Positions 1 through 9,258 are shown, numbered from the stretch's first letter. The stretch is DNA of 64,000 nucleotides from Mesorhizobium sophorae (GCF_002270415.1 NZ_NNRI01000012.1:186001-250000), one strand, 5' to 3'. Numbers and translations are program-made. The notes: generated from the letters alone by a model not told the origin.

Positions 1-702
1 GCGCACTTGCGTGGTCACCGTCGCGGCGCCGAGGTTGGGGCCATAAAATTTGTCGCCGCCGGTGAGATATTTGAAATCGTACATCGTGTTCATCGGATGC
101 GGCGCCCAGCCCTGGAAGACGATGAACTGCTTTTCCTTGATCTCATAGCCGACCTCCGACAGCATGCCGGCTTCGCTCGACTCGACGACCTGCCAGCCGT
201 CTAGGCCAAGCGAGGGATCGGCAATGGCGTCCATCATCAGCTGGTTCGAGCCGGGCTCGATGCCGTACATTTTCTTGCCGAACTTGTCGGCGAACTTGTG
301 CAGGTCGGCAAAGTCCTTGACGCCGGCGTCCCAGACGTAGGTCGGCACGGCGAAGGTGTATTTGGCGCCTTCCAGATTGACGCGCACGTCTTCGACCGAG
401 CCATCCTTCTTGTAGGGTTCGTAATAGGTGACCATGGCCGGGTTCCAATAGCCGAGGAACAGGTCGAGATCGTTGTTTTTCATGCCTTCATAGATGACGT
501 TGATGCCCAGCACCGAACTCTGTGGCTGGTAGCCGAGTGCACCCAGCAGGACATTGGCAACGCCGGTGGTGAAGGCCAGATCGTTCCAGCCGGGTTCGGC
601 CATACGGACCGCCCTGCACTGTTCGGCCTCGGCCGCTTCGGCCGCAGAACAAGCCAACGCCAGGGCAGCGAGACAGACGCCATTCGCAAGGATGCGGAAC
701 AT
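1..702 (-). CDS. choX: Choline ABC transporter periplasmic binding protein, C-terminus cut by window edge
   Basis: Periplasmic solute-binding protein of the glycine betaine/choline family (OpuAC type), which delivers choline to a ChoWV-type ABC importer. The translation opens with a signal peptide (MFRILANGVCLAALALACSA) and continues into EPGWNDLAFTTGVANVLLGALGY and a VVESSEAGMLSEVGYEIKEK-like core, typical of ChoX/ProX. The start at 702 follows a GAGGAGA ribosome binding site. The C-terminus and the rest of the operon lie beyond base 1. It is divergent from betI across an 83-base operator region, which supports choline rather than another quaternary amine. The family call is firm; the exact substrate is inferred from context. 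Confidence 0.85.
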   Translation of the reverse strand, partial: MFRILANGVCLAALALACSAAEAAEAEQCRAVRMAEPGWNDLAFTTGVANVLLGALGYQPQSSVLGINVIYEGMKNNDLDLFLGYWNPAMVTYYEPYKKDGSVEDVRVNLEGAKYTFAVPTYVWDAGVKDFADLHKFADKFGKKMYGIEPGSNQLMMDAIADPSLGLDGWQVVESSEAGMLSEVGYEIKEKQFIVFQGWAPHPMNTMYDFKYLTGGDKFYGPNLGAATVTTQVR

Positions 703-726
703 TTCGGTTCTCCTCATTTTTCGAAA

Positions 727-764
727 ATTGACCAATTGGTCTTTTTATTGTCCCATTGGTCAAT
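727..764. promoter_or_regulatory. Probable BetI operator between choX and betI
   Basis: The intergenic region holds a perfect 12-bp palindrome GACCAATTGGTC (730-741). In addition ATTGACCAAT (727-736) recurs exactly inverted as ATTGGTCAAT (755-764). Such paired dyads between a TetR-type repressor gene and its divergent target are the expected form of the operator. BetI is known to repress in the absence of choline; binding here is inferred. Confidence 0.7.
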
Positions 765-785
765 AGTTGATCTGCGCGGACGAAA

Positions 786-1424
786 ATGTCAATGTGGAAT
801 CGCAATGCATGGATCGATCCGGTGAAACTCAAGCGTCTCAGCGAGATACGCCGCAAGGAACTGCGGCAGGCGGCGTTCGCGGTGCTGGAGCGCGAAGGCA
901 TTGCCGGCGCGACGCTGGAAAAGGTGGCGGCCCAGGCCGGCGCCTCGAAGGGAATCGTGCTGCACTATTTCCGCAACAAGCAGGAATTGTTCGAGCACGC
1001 GATGCGCGAAGCCAACGCCGTCCTGTGCCAGGCGGTGATTGCGCGCCTTCGCCGGGCGATCACCCCGATGGAGCGCATGGATGCCGTGATCGAGGGTAAT
1101 TTCGAACCGCATCTTTTTCAGCCGCCTCTGTGCCATGCCTGGCTTTCGCTCTGCGCCGAGGTGCCGCGCGACGAGAAGATGGCGCGTATCCAGAGGGTGA
1201 TCCACGCGCGTATGCGCTCGAACCTGTTGTCCGGCCTGCGCGGCCTTGCCTCGCCGGCGGATGCCGACGACATTGCGCTTGGCGTCACAGCGCTGATCGA
1301 CGGGCTTTGGCTGCGGCTCGGCCTGCAGCCGGGCAGCGTCTCGCGCGAACAGGCGGTCCGCCAGGTCAAGAATTATGTCGCGGGACGGCTCGCCATTCGG
1401 GAACCCGTGATCGACGGCGCCTAA
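786..1424 (+). CDS. betI: TetR-family choline-responsive repressor BetI
   Basis: 212-residue TetR-type regulator. The N-terminal HTH lies near residues 17-63 (RKELRQAAFAVLEREGIAGA, then a KVAAQAGASKGIVLHYFRNK recognition helix region), followed by a BetI-type C-terminal domain. E. coli BetI is 195 residues and represses choline uptake and oxidation genes until choline binds. Here the gene is divergent from choX, so choline import is the likely target; no betA or betB is in this window. The ATG at 786 gives a short N-terminal extension; an in-frame ATG at 792 is a possible alternative. Confidence 0.85.
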   Translation: MSMWNRNAWIDPVKLKRLSEIRRKELRQAAFAVLEREGIAGATLEKVAAQAGASKGIVLHYFRNKQELFEHAMREANAVLCQAVIARLRRAITPMERMDAVIEGNFEPHLFQPPLCHAWLSLCAEVPRDEKMARIQRVIHARMRSNLLSGLRGLASPADADDIALGVTALIDGLWLRLGLQPGSVSREQAVRQVKNYVAGRLAIREPVIDGA

Positions 1425-1567
1425 ATCGACACTGGGCACGATGGGCCGGCTGTTCCACGCGGGAATGCCAGCGGTCGAAGTTCATACCTTGGGATAGGCC
1501 GTTGGCTTGACCGCGGTCGCTTATATGCGGTGCTCTCGCGGTGGCCAAAGCTGCCTCGGAGCGTCCT

Positions 1568-2327
1568 ATGAGACTTCATAACAAGCGCGCGCTGGTTACC
1601 GGCGGATCGGACGGCATCGGCCTTGCGATCGCCGAGGCCTTTTCGCGTGAAGGTGCGGACGTCCTGATCGTCGGCCGTGACACCAAAAAGCTCGACGCCG
1701 CGGCCAAGCACCTCGGCGGCAATGTCGAGACGCTGTCGGCCGATCTTGCCACCAGCGTCGGCATCGAAGGCGTGGCCGGGTACGTGAAAAATTCCGGTCG
1801 GCCGCTCGATATCCTCGTCAACAATGCCGGGGTGGCTTTGTTGGTGCCTGTCGAGACCGTCAGCGAGGAGCAGTTCCAGCAATCCTTCGCGCTCAATGTA
1901 ACGGCGGTGTTCTTTCTCACCCAGGCTCTGCTGCCGCATCTGGCAGCAGGCGCGTCGGTGATCAACATCTCGTCCTATTTCGCCAACAAGATGATCCCGA
2001 GGCGGCCGTCGAGCCTCTATTCCCTGTCGAAGGGCGCGGTGAACTCGCTGACCAAATCGCTGGCCTTCGAACTCGGGCCGCGCGGCATCCGCGTCAATGC
2101 CATCGCGCCCGGCACAAGTCGACACCGCCATGCGGCGCAGCACGGTCGACTACCTGCCGGCCGAGGCAAAGGCGGAGCTGACGGCCTATGTCGAGCGGAG
2201 CTATCCGCTTGGCCGCATCGGCCGCCCCGACGATCTGGCCGGCATCGCGGTCTATCTCGCCAGCGACGAGGCCGCCTGGACCAGCGGCGGCGTCTTTGCG
2301 ATCGACGGCGGCTACACGGCCGGGTAA
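1568..2327 (+). pseudogene. SDR-family oxidoreductase interrupted by a single-base frameshift
   Basis: Short-chain dehydrogenase/reductase with every family motif but in two frames. Frame one, from ATG 1568 (GGAG upstream), has the NAD(P) site TGGSDGIG, the NNAG motif, a catalytic Ser (INISS) and YSLSK, then VNAIAPGT. There the frame is lost. The C-terminal part (VDTAMRRSTVDYLPAEA to the usual FAIDGGYTAG end) continues in another frame and stops at 2325-2327. Removing one A near 2116-2117 would restore a single product of about 252 residues, the normal SDR length. This is either a very recent pseudogene or a sequencing error; the substrate is unknown. Confidence 0.8.
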
Positions 2328-2452
2328 GCGTCCCGGCTCTCCCATCGAGGGGCAAGCGCTTCAACCGATTTGCATCCGTCCTGCCCGCAATCTCCGCTTG
2401 AAGCCGTTTGTGCAACGCGATACCCGTTGCCGACTTCGACAAGGAGAGACCC

Positions 2453-3850
2453 GTGACCGCTGCAAAGACCAGAACCGAAACCGACACGTTCGGCCCCATC
2501 GAAGTCGCCGCCGATCGTTATTGGGGGGCCCAGGCCCAGCGTTCGCTCGCGAATTTCAAGATAGGTTGGGAGAAGCAGCCGGCGTCGATCGTGCGCGCGC
2601 TCGGCATCGTCAAGCGGGCCGCGGCGGAAGCCAACATGGAACTGAAGCGGCTCGATCCGGCGATCGGCAAGGTCATCGTCGAGGCAGCGCAAGAGGTTAT
2701 CGACGGCAAGCTCAACGACCATTTCCCACTGGTCGTCTGGCAGACCGGCTCGGGCACGCAGTCCAACATGAACGCCAACGAAGTGATCTCCAACCGGGCG
2801 ATCGAGATGCTGGGCGGCGTCATGGGCTCGAAGAAGCCCGTGCATCCCAACGACCACGTCAATATGAGCCAGTCGTCGAACGACACCTATCCGACCGCCA
2901 TGCACATCGCGTGCGCCGAGCGCATCGTGCACGACCTGTTGCCGGCGCTGAAGCACCTGCACAAAGCCCTGGACGCCAAGAGCCGGGCTTTCGCCCACAT
3001 CATCAAGATCGGCCGCACGCACACGCAGGATGCAACCCCCCTCACCCTCGGCCAGGAATTTTCGGGCTATGCCGCGCAGGTCGCTTCGTCGATCAAGCGC
3101 ATCGAGCTGACGCTGCCCGGCCTGCAGGAGTTGGCGCAGGGCGGCACCGCCGTCGGCACCGGGCTCAATGCGCCCGTCGGCTTCGCCGAGAGGGTAGCGG
3201 ACCGCATCGCCGCCATCACCGGCATCGCCTTCGTCACCGCGCCGAACAAGTTCGAGGCGCTGGCCGCCCACGATTCCATGGTGTTCTCGCACGGCGCCAT
3301 CAACGCCTGCGCCGCCGCCCTGTTCAAGATCGCCAACGACATCCGCTTCCTCGGTTCCGGCCCGCGTTCGGGCCTCGGCGAACTATCGCTGCCGGAGAAC
3401 GAGCCGGGCTCGTCGATCATGCCGGGTAAGGTCAATCCGACCCAGTGCGAGGCAATGACCCAGGTCTGCGTGCAGGTGTTCGGCAACAATGCCGCGCTCA
3501 CCTTCGCCGGCAGCCAGGGCCATTTCGAGCTCAACGTCTACAACCCGCTGATGGCCTACAACTTCCTGCAGTCGGTGCAGTTGCTCTGCGACGCTTCGGT
3601 CTCCTTCACCGACAATTGCGTCGTCGGGATCGAGGCGCGCGAAGACAACATCAAGGCGGCACTCGACCGCTCGCTGATGCTGGTGACGGCACTGGCGCCG
3701 ACCATCGGCTACGACAATGCCGCCAAGATCGCCAAGACCGCGCACAAGAAGGGCACCACCTTGCGCGAGGAAGCGCTGGCCACCGGGTTGGTCAGCGAAG
3801 CCGACTACGACCGGCTGGTGCGGCCGGAGGACATGACGCACCCCGGGTAA
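2453..3850 (+). CDS. fumC: Class II fumarate hydratase
   Basis: 465-residue iron-independent fumarase, converting fumarate to L-malate in the TCA cycle as a cytosolic homotetramer. The family signature GSSIMPGKVNPTQ sits near residue 318; the other active-site regions TGSGTQSNMNANEV, HPNDHVNMSQSSND and GRTHTQDATPLTLGQE are all intact. The GTG start at 2453 is chosen because AAGGAGA lies 5 bases upstream; an earlier in-frame GTG at 2408 has no such site. Length matches E. coli FumC. It stands alone. Confidence 0.95.
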   Translation: MTAAKTRTETDTFGPIEVAADRYWGAQAQRSLANFKIGWEKQPASIVRALGIVKRAAAEANMELKRLDPAIGKVIVEAAQEVIDGKLNDHFPLVVWQTGSGTQSNMNANEVISNRAIEMLGGVMGSKKPVHPNDHVNMSQSSNDTYPTAMHIACAERIVHDLLPALKHLHKALDAKSRAFAHIIKIGRTHTQDATPLTLGQEFSGYAAQVASSIKRIELTLPGLQELAQGGTAVGTGLNAPVGFAERVADRIAAITGIAFVTAPNKFEALAAHDSMVFSHGAINACAAALFKIANDIRFLGSGPRSGLGELSLPENEPGSSIMPGKVNPTQCEAMTQVCVQVFGNNAALTFAGSQGHFELNVYNPLMAYNFLQSVQLLCDASVSFTDNCVVGIEAREDNIKAALDRSLMLVTALAPTIGYDNAAKIAKTAHKKGTTLREEALATGLVSEADYDRLVRPEDMTHPG

Positions 3851-4030
3851 GACATTTGGCGACGGGAGAATTTACTCGTATCACGACCTCACTCGACGCG
3901 AATTTTGCGTAAGCCGCCCGATCACGGAAACGTAAGTACTGTGAACAATGTGTCGCCAATCTGGCGGCTTTGGTGAACAGTCAGCTTGCTCTATCTGGGT
4001 TGCATTGAACCCTTCCCAGAGAGAGCCACC

Positions 4031-4450
4031 ATGTCCATCAACACTTCAGTCGCCGGTTCCGGCGCTTCCAATGCCTCAGCCACCATCCTCCTCGGTCGCG
4101 TCCTGCTTGCCGCCATCTTCCTGCTTTCAGGTTTCGGCAAGCTCACCGCGATCGCCGGCACAGCCGGTTATTTCGGCAGCCTTGGCCTGCCCGTACCGAC
4201 CGCGACGGCCATCATCGTCGGCCTGATCGAGCTTCTCGGCGGAGCCGCCATCCTTGTCGGCTTCCAGACCCGGATTGCCGCCTGGGTGCTCGCTATCTTC
4301 ACCGTCGCCACAGCGCTGGTCGCCCACACCGGCTGGGCCGATCAGATGCAGATGATCAACTTCCTCAAGAATCTGGGGATTGCCGGCGGCTTCATCGTGC
4401 TGGCCACCTCGGGTGCCGGCGCCTACTCGGTTGATGCCAAGCGCGGCTGA
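4031..4450 (+). CDS. DoxX-family membrane protein (copy 1)
   Basis: 139-residue DoxX family protein with four predicted membrane helices. Family landmarks are LLGRVLLAAIFLLSGFGKL at the first helix, GYFGSLGLPVP, the FELIAG-like IELLGGAAILVGFQTR in the second helix, and a final glycine-rich helix. DoxX proteins are often small redox- or quinone-associated membrane proteins but this subgroup has no defined reaction. The ATG at 4031 follows an AGAGAG stretch. The next gene downstream is a clear paralogue, separated by a strong terminator. Confidence 0.8.
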   Translation: MSINTSVAGSGASNASATILLGRVLLAAIFLLSGFGKLTAIAGTAGYFGSLGLPVPTATAIIVGLIELLGGAAILVGFQTRIAAWVLAIFTVATALVAHTGWADQMQMINFLKNLGIAGGFIVLATSGAGAYSVDAKRG

Positions 4451-4470
4451 AGCCAGAAGCAATCAGAGAA

Positions 4471-4505
4471 AAGAGGGGCGCGGAATTTTCCGCGCCCCTC
4501 TTTCG
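4471..4505 (+). terminator. Rho-independent terminator after the first DoxX gene
   Basis: A perfect 14-bp stem, AAGAGGGGCGCGGA (4471-4484) against TCCGCGCCCCTCTT (4489-4502), closes on a 4-base ATTT loop and is followed by a short T run. It begins 21 bases after the stop codon. It separates the two DoxX paralogues into different transcription units. Confidence 0.9.
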
Positions 4506-4610
4506 TTGTCTGTCCATGCATCCCAGCGAACCAGTTCCTGCTAGGATCGTGGCGTCGGGATGGGGAACGGTCTCAGCCGCCCCTGCTCGATCGACATCGG
4601 AGACGACAGC

Positions 4611-5015
4611 ATGCCTCGTAACGCACTGCTTCTGCTTTCCCGGCTGCTGCTTGCCGCCTTGTTCGTACCCTCCGGCTTCCACGCGCTCTCCGACATTGTC
4701 GGCACGACAGGCTATTTCGCCAGCCTTGGCGTACCGCTGCCGACGCTCGCCGCGTGGGGTACCGGCTTGTTCGAACTGATTGCCGGGTTGCTCATCCTGG
4801 CCGGCTTCCAGACCCGGATCACCGCACTGCTGCTCGCCGCATTCTGCATTGTCGCTGGTTTCATCGGCCATTACGGCCAGGGCGGCGACGACGCGATGCT
4901 CGCCTTCCTGCATTCGCAGATGCTGATGAAGGACATCGCCATATCAGGCGGCTTCCTGGCGCTGGCGATGGCCGGCGCAGGTGCCTGGTCGACCGACGGG
5001 CGGCGTTCGGCGTAA
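4611..5015 (+). CDS. DoxX-family membrane protein (copy 2)
   Basis: 134-residue paralogue of the preceding gene. Shared stretches include LLSRLLLAALFVPSGFHAL, TGYFASLGVPLPT, TGLFELIAGLLILAGFQTR and GGFLALAMAGAGAWS. Four membrane helices are expected. Start at 4611 with GGAG at about 4599. It lies beyond the terminator of copy 1, so it probably has its own promoter in the 105 bases between. Biochemical role unknown. It is convergent with ppx, with a gap of 3 bases. Confidence 0.8.
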   Translation: MPRNALLLLSRLLLAALFVPSGFHALSDIVGTTGYFASLGVPLPTLAAWGTGLFELIAGLLILAGFQTRITALLLAAFCIVAGFIGHYGQGGDDAMLAFLHSQMLMKDIAISGGFLALAMAGAGAWSTDGRRSA

Positions 5016-5018
5016 GGC

Positions 5019-6554
5019 CTACTTCACCGAAACGCTCGGGCCGCCCTCGACGGCCAGCACCAGCCGACGGTTGGTTATCCTTGCCAGTTGCGCCAGGCGG
5101 CCGGCCGGCCGTTCGCCATAGAGGTCGGCCAGAGATGCAGGCAGCACCAGAGCCAGCACGCCGTTGCCGCGCTGTTCCCATTTCAGCCGGGGCATGATGC
5201 CAGGCATCGATGCCGTGAGCAGGTAGACGACGCGCATCATCGCCGCCAGCACGCGTGCCCGCTCCAGGTAACGCGGCGAAGCCAGCGCCTTGATCTCGGG
5301 CGCGATGGCTTCGTTGAAGATGCCGTCGTGACGATAGGCGTTGGCCAGTGCCAGGAAGGCACGGCCGGGATGGTCGACGCCGAAGAAGGACGCGTGCGCG
5401 ATAATGTTGAGCGACTGCTTGCCGCGATATTCGGGATGCGCGCGCCAGCCGATATCGGCCAGCAATGCGGCGGCGTGGCGATAGCGCGCCTCGTCCTCGG
5501 TCTCGTCGATGCCGAAGGCGGCAAAGGTCCTGGCGGTCCAATCGACAAGTTCATGCGCATGGGTGACGGAGCGTGAGCGCAGCCGGGCGAGTTCCTCCGA
5601 CGCCGAAATCAATGGATCGGCCTTCTGCTCGGCCTCGTCGAGCAGCGAATAGAGAAAGCCCTCGCGCACGCCGAGCGCCGACACGATGACCTTCGACGGC
5701 TGCATCGCCGCCATGATCTCCTGCAACACGATGGCGCCATAAGGCAGCAGCGAACGGCGGTTCTTCGAAACGCCTTCGATGCCCTTGACCTTCTCGATCT
5801 CGGCCTTGGCCACCTGCTTGAGGAAGTTCGTCGCACTGTCGGCGCTGATCTCGTAATGGTGCATGACGCCGAGCGGATAATTTGTCATTTCCATGTGCAG
5901 CCGGGCGAGATTTCGCCAGGTGCCGCCGACCGCGTAGAAGGGCCTGCCCTGCCCGCCTTTCAACAGCTTGGCCCTCGACAGTTCGTCACGCGTGATCTTG
6001 GCCGCCTGGGTCAGCGAGTTCTTCGCCATGTCCTGCAGGCGCAAGCCGCCAAGCGGCAGCGTTATGCCGTCGCCGATCGCCTCGCCGTTGACGTCGACCA
6101 GTTCGAGACTGCCGCCACCCAGATCGCCGGCGATGCCATTGGCCGGATGGAAGCCCGAAATGACGCCGAGCGCCGAATAATAGGCTTCCTGCCGGCCACT
6201 GATCACCCGGATCTCGGTCTTGAGCACATCCTCGGCACGGTGGATGAAATCGGGACCGTTGATCGCCTCGCGCGCCGCGGCGGTGGCCAGAACATACATA
6301 TGCTCGGCGCCAGCCTGGTCGGAGAGCGCGCGAAAGCGGCGGAATTCCTCCATCGAGCGGGTCACCGCCTCGGGGTCGAGCTTGCCGGTGGAAACGATGC
6401 CGCGGCCGAGGCCGGCCAGCATCTTTTCGTTGAACAGCATGGTCGGCGAGCGCGCCAGCCCCTCATAGACGACGAGACGGATCGAATTCGACCCGATGTC
6501 GATGATGGATAGCGGTCGGCGGTCCTGCAACCGGCCCTGGGAATCAGACAGCAT
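5019..6554 (-). CDS. ppx: Exopolyphosphatase (Ppx/GppA family)
   Basis: 511-residue enzyme of the ASKHA fold that releases phosphate from the ends of polyphosphate or acts on pppGpp. The N-terminal phosphate-binding motif reads IDIGSNSIRLVVYEG, and the second is GDLGGGSLEL. The C-terminal half, an HD-like helical domain, begins about residue 320 (SVTHAHELVDWTARTFAAFG). Its ATG overlaps the ppk stop codon in TGATG, so the two are translationally coupled. This pairs polyphosphate synthesis and breakdown in one operon. Confidence 0.92.
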   Translation of the reverse strand: MLSDSQGRLQDRRPLSIIDIGSNSIRLVVYEGLARSPTMLFNEKMLAGLGRGIVSTGKLDPEAVTRSMEEFRRFRALSDQAGAEHMYVLATAAAREAINGPDFIHRAEDVLKTEIRVISGRQEAYYSALGVISGFHPANGIAGDLGGGSLELVDVNGEAIGDGITLPLGGLRLQDMAKNSLTQAAKITRDELSRAKLLKGGQGRPFYAVGGTWRNLARLHMEMTNYPLGVMHHYEISADSATNFLKQVAKAEIEKVKGIEGVSKNRRSLLPYGAIVLQEIMAAMQPSKVIVSALGVREGFLYSLLDEAEQKADPLISASEELARLRSRSVTHAHELVDWTARTFAAFGIDETEDEARYRHAAALLADIGWRAHPEYRGKQSLNIIAHASFFGVDHPGRAFLALANAYRHDGIFNEAIAPEIKALASPRYLERARVLAAMMRVVYLLTASMPGIMPRLKWEQRGNGVLALVLPASLADLYGERPAGRLAQLARITNRRLVLAVEGGPSVSVK

Positions 6555-8755
6555 CAGGTGGACGCTGCGGCGTTCTTCTTGCGGCGCTTGAACTGCGCGA
6601 TGCGCTTGGGCGCGTGCGACTTCAGCGCGTCACCCCGTCCCGACAGGCTCGGATTGGTCATGAAATATTCCTGCGCGTTGAACGGTTCCTCGCCCTCCTC
6701 CAGCACGACGCGCCGGGAGGTTCCATCAGCCAATACGTCGAAACTTTGCTGATTGTCCATGATGTTGCCCAGCATGATCTGGCCCAGGATCTGTTCATGC
6801 ACAGTTGGATTGGTGATCGGCACCATGGTCTCGACGCGGCGGTCGAGATTGCGCGGCATCAGGTCGGCCGAAGAGATGTAGACGATCGCCTCGTCCGATG
6901 GCAGCCCATGACCATTGCCGAAGCAATAGATGCGGCTGTGTTCCAGAAAACGGCCGACGATCGACTTCACCCTGATATTTTCCGACAGGCCCGGGACCTG
7001 CGGCCGCAGGCAGCAGATACCGCGCACGACGAGGTCGATCTCGACGCCGGCACGGCTGGCGTCATAGAGCGCATCGATGATGATCGGATCGACAAGCGCG
7101 TTCATCTTCATCCAGATGCGCGCTGGCCTCCCCTCCACCGCATGAGCAATCTCGTCGGCAATATGCTTCAAGATGCGGCTTCTCAGCGTGAACGGCGAGA
7201 TCGCCAACCGCATTTCATCCGTCGGCTCGGCATAGCCGGTGATGAAATTGAAGAGCTGGGCGACATCGCGGGCAATCGTGGGATCGGTGGTGAAGAAAGA
7301 CAGATCGGTGTAGATGCGCGCGGTGACCGGGTGGTAGTTGCCGGTGCCGAGATGCACATAGTTGCGCAGCTTGCCGTCCTCGCGCCGCACCACCAGCGAC
7401 ATTTTCGCATGGGTTTTCAACTCGAGGAAGCCGAACACGACCTGCACACCGGCGCGCTCCAGGTCGCGCGCCCAGCGGATGTTGGCTTCCTCATCGAAAC
7501 GCGCCTTGAGCTCGACCAGCGCCGTCACCGACTTGCCGGCCTCCGCCGCATCGACCAGTGCGCGCACGATCGGGCTGTCGTTGGAAGTGCGGTAAAGCGT
7601 CTGCTTGATCGCCACCACTTCGGGATCGGCCATCGCCTGGCGCAGGAACTGCACCACCACATCGAAGGATTCGTAGGGGTGATGGACGACGATGTCCTTC
7701 TCGCGGATGGCGGCGAAGCAGTCGCCGCCGTGCTCGCGGATGCGCTCGGGAAAGCGCGGATTGTAGGGCGTGAACTTGAGGTCGTCGCGCGGGACGGCGA
7801 CGATCTCGGAAATCTGGCTGAGCGCCAGCGGACCGGTCAGAACGCTGATGCGGCTCGACGATACGCCTAGCTCGCCGGCAACGAAGTCGCGCAGTTCGGC
7901 CGGCATCAATACGTCGAATTCGATGCGGATCACCGACCCGCGGCGGCGGCGCTTCAGCGCCGTCTCGAACAGGCGCACCAGATCCTCGGACTCCTCCTCG
8001 ACCTCGATATCACTGTCGCGGATGATGCGGAACGTGCCGGAGCCCTTGACCTCATAGCCTGGGAACAGCTTGCCGATATAGAGGCCGACTGCCTCTTCCA
8101 GCGGGATGAAACGGACATGGTGCTTGCGGTCCGGCAAACGGATGAAGCGCTTCAGCGCCACAGGCAGGCGCAGAAGCGCGCTCATCTCTTCGCCGTTCTT
8201 GCGGTGGCGCAATTGCAGCGCCATCGAGAAACCGAGATTGGGGATGAACGGGAACGGATGCGCCGGGTCGATCGACAGCGGCGTCAGCACCGGAAACACC
8301 TGCTCCTGGAAATGGTCTTCCAGCCAGATCTTTTCGTCCTTGGTCAGTGCATCACGGGTGATGCTCTCGATGCCTTCCTTGTTGAGCAGCACGATGAGTG
8401 CCGAAAGGCTCTTCTGCTGGTCTTCCTGCAGCCGTTCGACCTCCCGCAGCAACTGCTCGAGCTGCTGTTCGGGGGTGCGGCCGTCAGGGCTCTTCAGCGT
8501 GATGCCCTCGCGCACCTGGCCGGCAAGACCAGCGACGCGGACCATGAAGAACTCGTCGAGGTTGGCCGCCGAGATCGACAGGAAACGGACGCGCTCCAGC
8601 AGCGGATGATTGAGGTTCAGCGACTCCTCGAGAACGCGCCGGTTGAACTGCAGCCAGGAAAACTCCCGGTTGACAAAGCGATCCGGGTTGCCGCCCTCCG
8701 GGCGAGCCACCTCGACATTCACGAATTCGCTCTGCACCGGCTTCAGTTCGTTCAT
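6554..8755 (-). CDS. ppk1: Polyphosphate kinase 1
   Basis: 733-residue PPK1, which makes long-chain polyphosphate from ATP at the membrane. The four-domain layout is visible: the N domain (RFVNREFSWLQFNRRVLEES), head domain, and two phospholipase-D-like C domains. The autophosphorylated histidine is in ELKTHAKMSLV and the second catalytic histidine in FLEHSRIYCFGNG. I place the start at 8755 (MNELKPVQ), after AGCAGGGAAA, because the longer reading from 8797 adds residues with no family similarity. It is upstream of and coupled to ppx. Confidence 0.94.
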   Translation of the reverse strand: MNELKPVQSEFVNVEVARPEGGNPDRFVNREFSWLQFNRRVLEESLNLNHPLLERVRFLSISAANLDEFFMVRVAGLAGQVREGITLKSPDGRTPEQQLEQLLREVERLQEDQQKSLSALIVLLNKEGIESITRDALTKDEKIWLEDHFQEQVFPVLTPLSIDPAHPFPFIPNLGFSMALQLRHRKNGEEMSALLRLPVALKRFIRLPDRKHHVRFIPLEEAVGLYIGKLFPGYEVKGSGTFRIIRDSDIEVEEESEDLVRLFETALKRRRRGSVIRIEFDVLMPAELRDFVAGELGVSSSRISVLTGPLALSQISEIVAVPRDDLKFTPYNPRFPERIREHGGDCFAAIREKDIVVHHPYESFDVVVQFLRQAMADPEVVAIKQTLYRTSNDSPIVRALVDAAEAGKSVTALVELKARFDEEANIRWARDLERAGVQVVFGFLELKTHAKMSLVVRREDGKLRNYVHLGTGNYHPVTARIYTDLSFFTTDPTIARDVAQLFNFITGYAEPTDEMRLAISPFTLRSRILKHIADEIAHAVEGRPARIWMKMNALVDPIIIDALYDASRAGVEIDLVVRGICCLRPQVPGLSENIRVKSIVGRFLEHSRIYCFGNGHGLPSDEAIVYISSADLMPRNLDRRVETMVPITNPTVHEQILGQIMLGNIMDNQQSFDVLADGTSRRVVLEEGEEPFNAQEYFMTNPSLSGRGDALKSHAPKRIAQFKRRKKNAAAST

Positions 8756-8993
8756 TTTCCCTGCTCTTCCCGCATGCTCCGCCGCCGAGCGACACAACCT
8801 TCCCGGATGCGCCGCAGGTGACCTGAAGCGAGGCCTGACCCTCTCCGTAACCCGATTCCGTTTTCGGGGTCATGCCTTAACCGGCTTAACTTATCCTCTG
8901 ACAGGCTTTTGCGACAGTTTGATTTCATCGAACTTGCAAAGAGGCCGGTTATGATCCAGATGCAGAAGAGACTGCGTTAAGGAGACGACGACG

Positions 8994-9239
8994 ATGGCAG
9001 GCGGTTCCATTCCCCATTTCCAGAACGATGCGGGCCACCCGGCGATCGACATCGGCGTCAAGGAATTCATGTGCACGGGCGCCAACCCGCCTTTCGACCA
9101 CCCGCATGTGTTTCTCGACATGGGCGACGACAACGAAAAGGTCTGCCCCTATTGCTCGACGCTCTACCGCTATTCGTCCAAGCTGAAGGCGACAGAAACG
9201 CTGCCGGCAGGCTGTATCTACATCGACCAGGCCGCCTGA
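8994..9239 (+). CDS. zf-CHCC zinc-finger protein, NDUFS6-like complex I accessory subunit
   Basis: 81-residue protein with the CHCC zinc finger: Cys27, His36 or His38, Cys51 and Cys54 (VCPYC). This alphaproteobacterial family is homologous to the mitochondrial complex I subunit NDUFS6. A strong AAGGAGA at 8979-8985 sets the start at 8994. It is followed 19 bases later by an FAD monooxygenase, probably on the same transcript, with no evident functional link. A structural role in respiratory complex I is inferred from the family, not from its neighbours. Confidence 0.8.
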   Translation: MAGGSIPHFQNDAGHPAIDIGVKEFMCTGANPPFDHPHVFLDMGDDNEKVCPYCSTLYRYSSKLKATETLPAGCIYIDQAA

Positions 9240-9258
9240 TTCCTTCGCGGCAAGCCCG

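Noticed and set aside
8898..8917. Possible Pho box upstream of ppk (two CTGTC half-sites on the minus strand)
   Set aside because: The half-sites are 13 bases apart from start to start rather than the 11 of a Pho box, and neither is followed by the usual AT.
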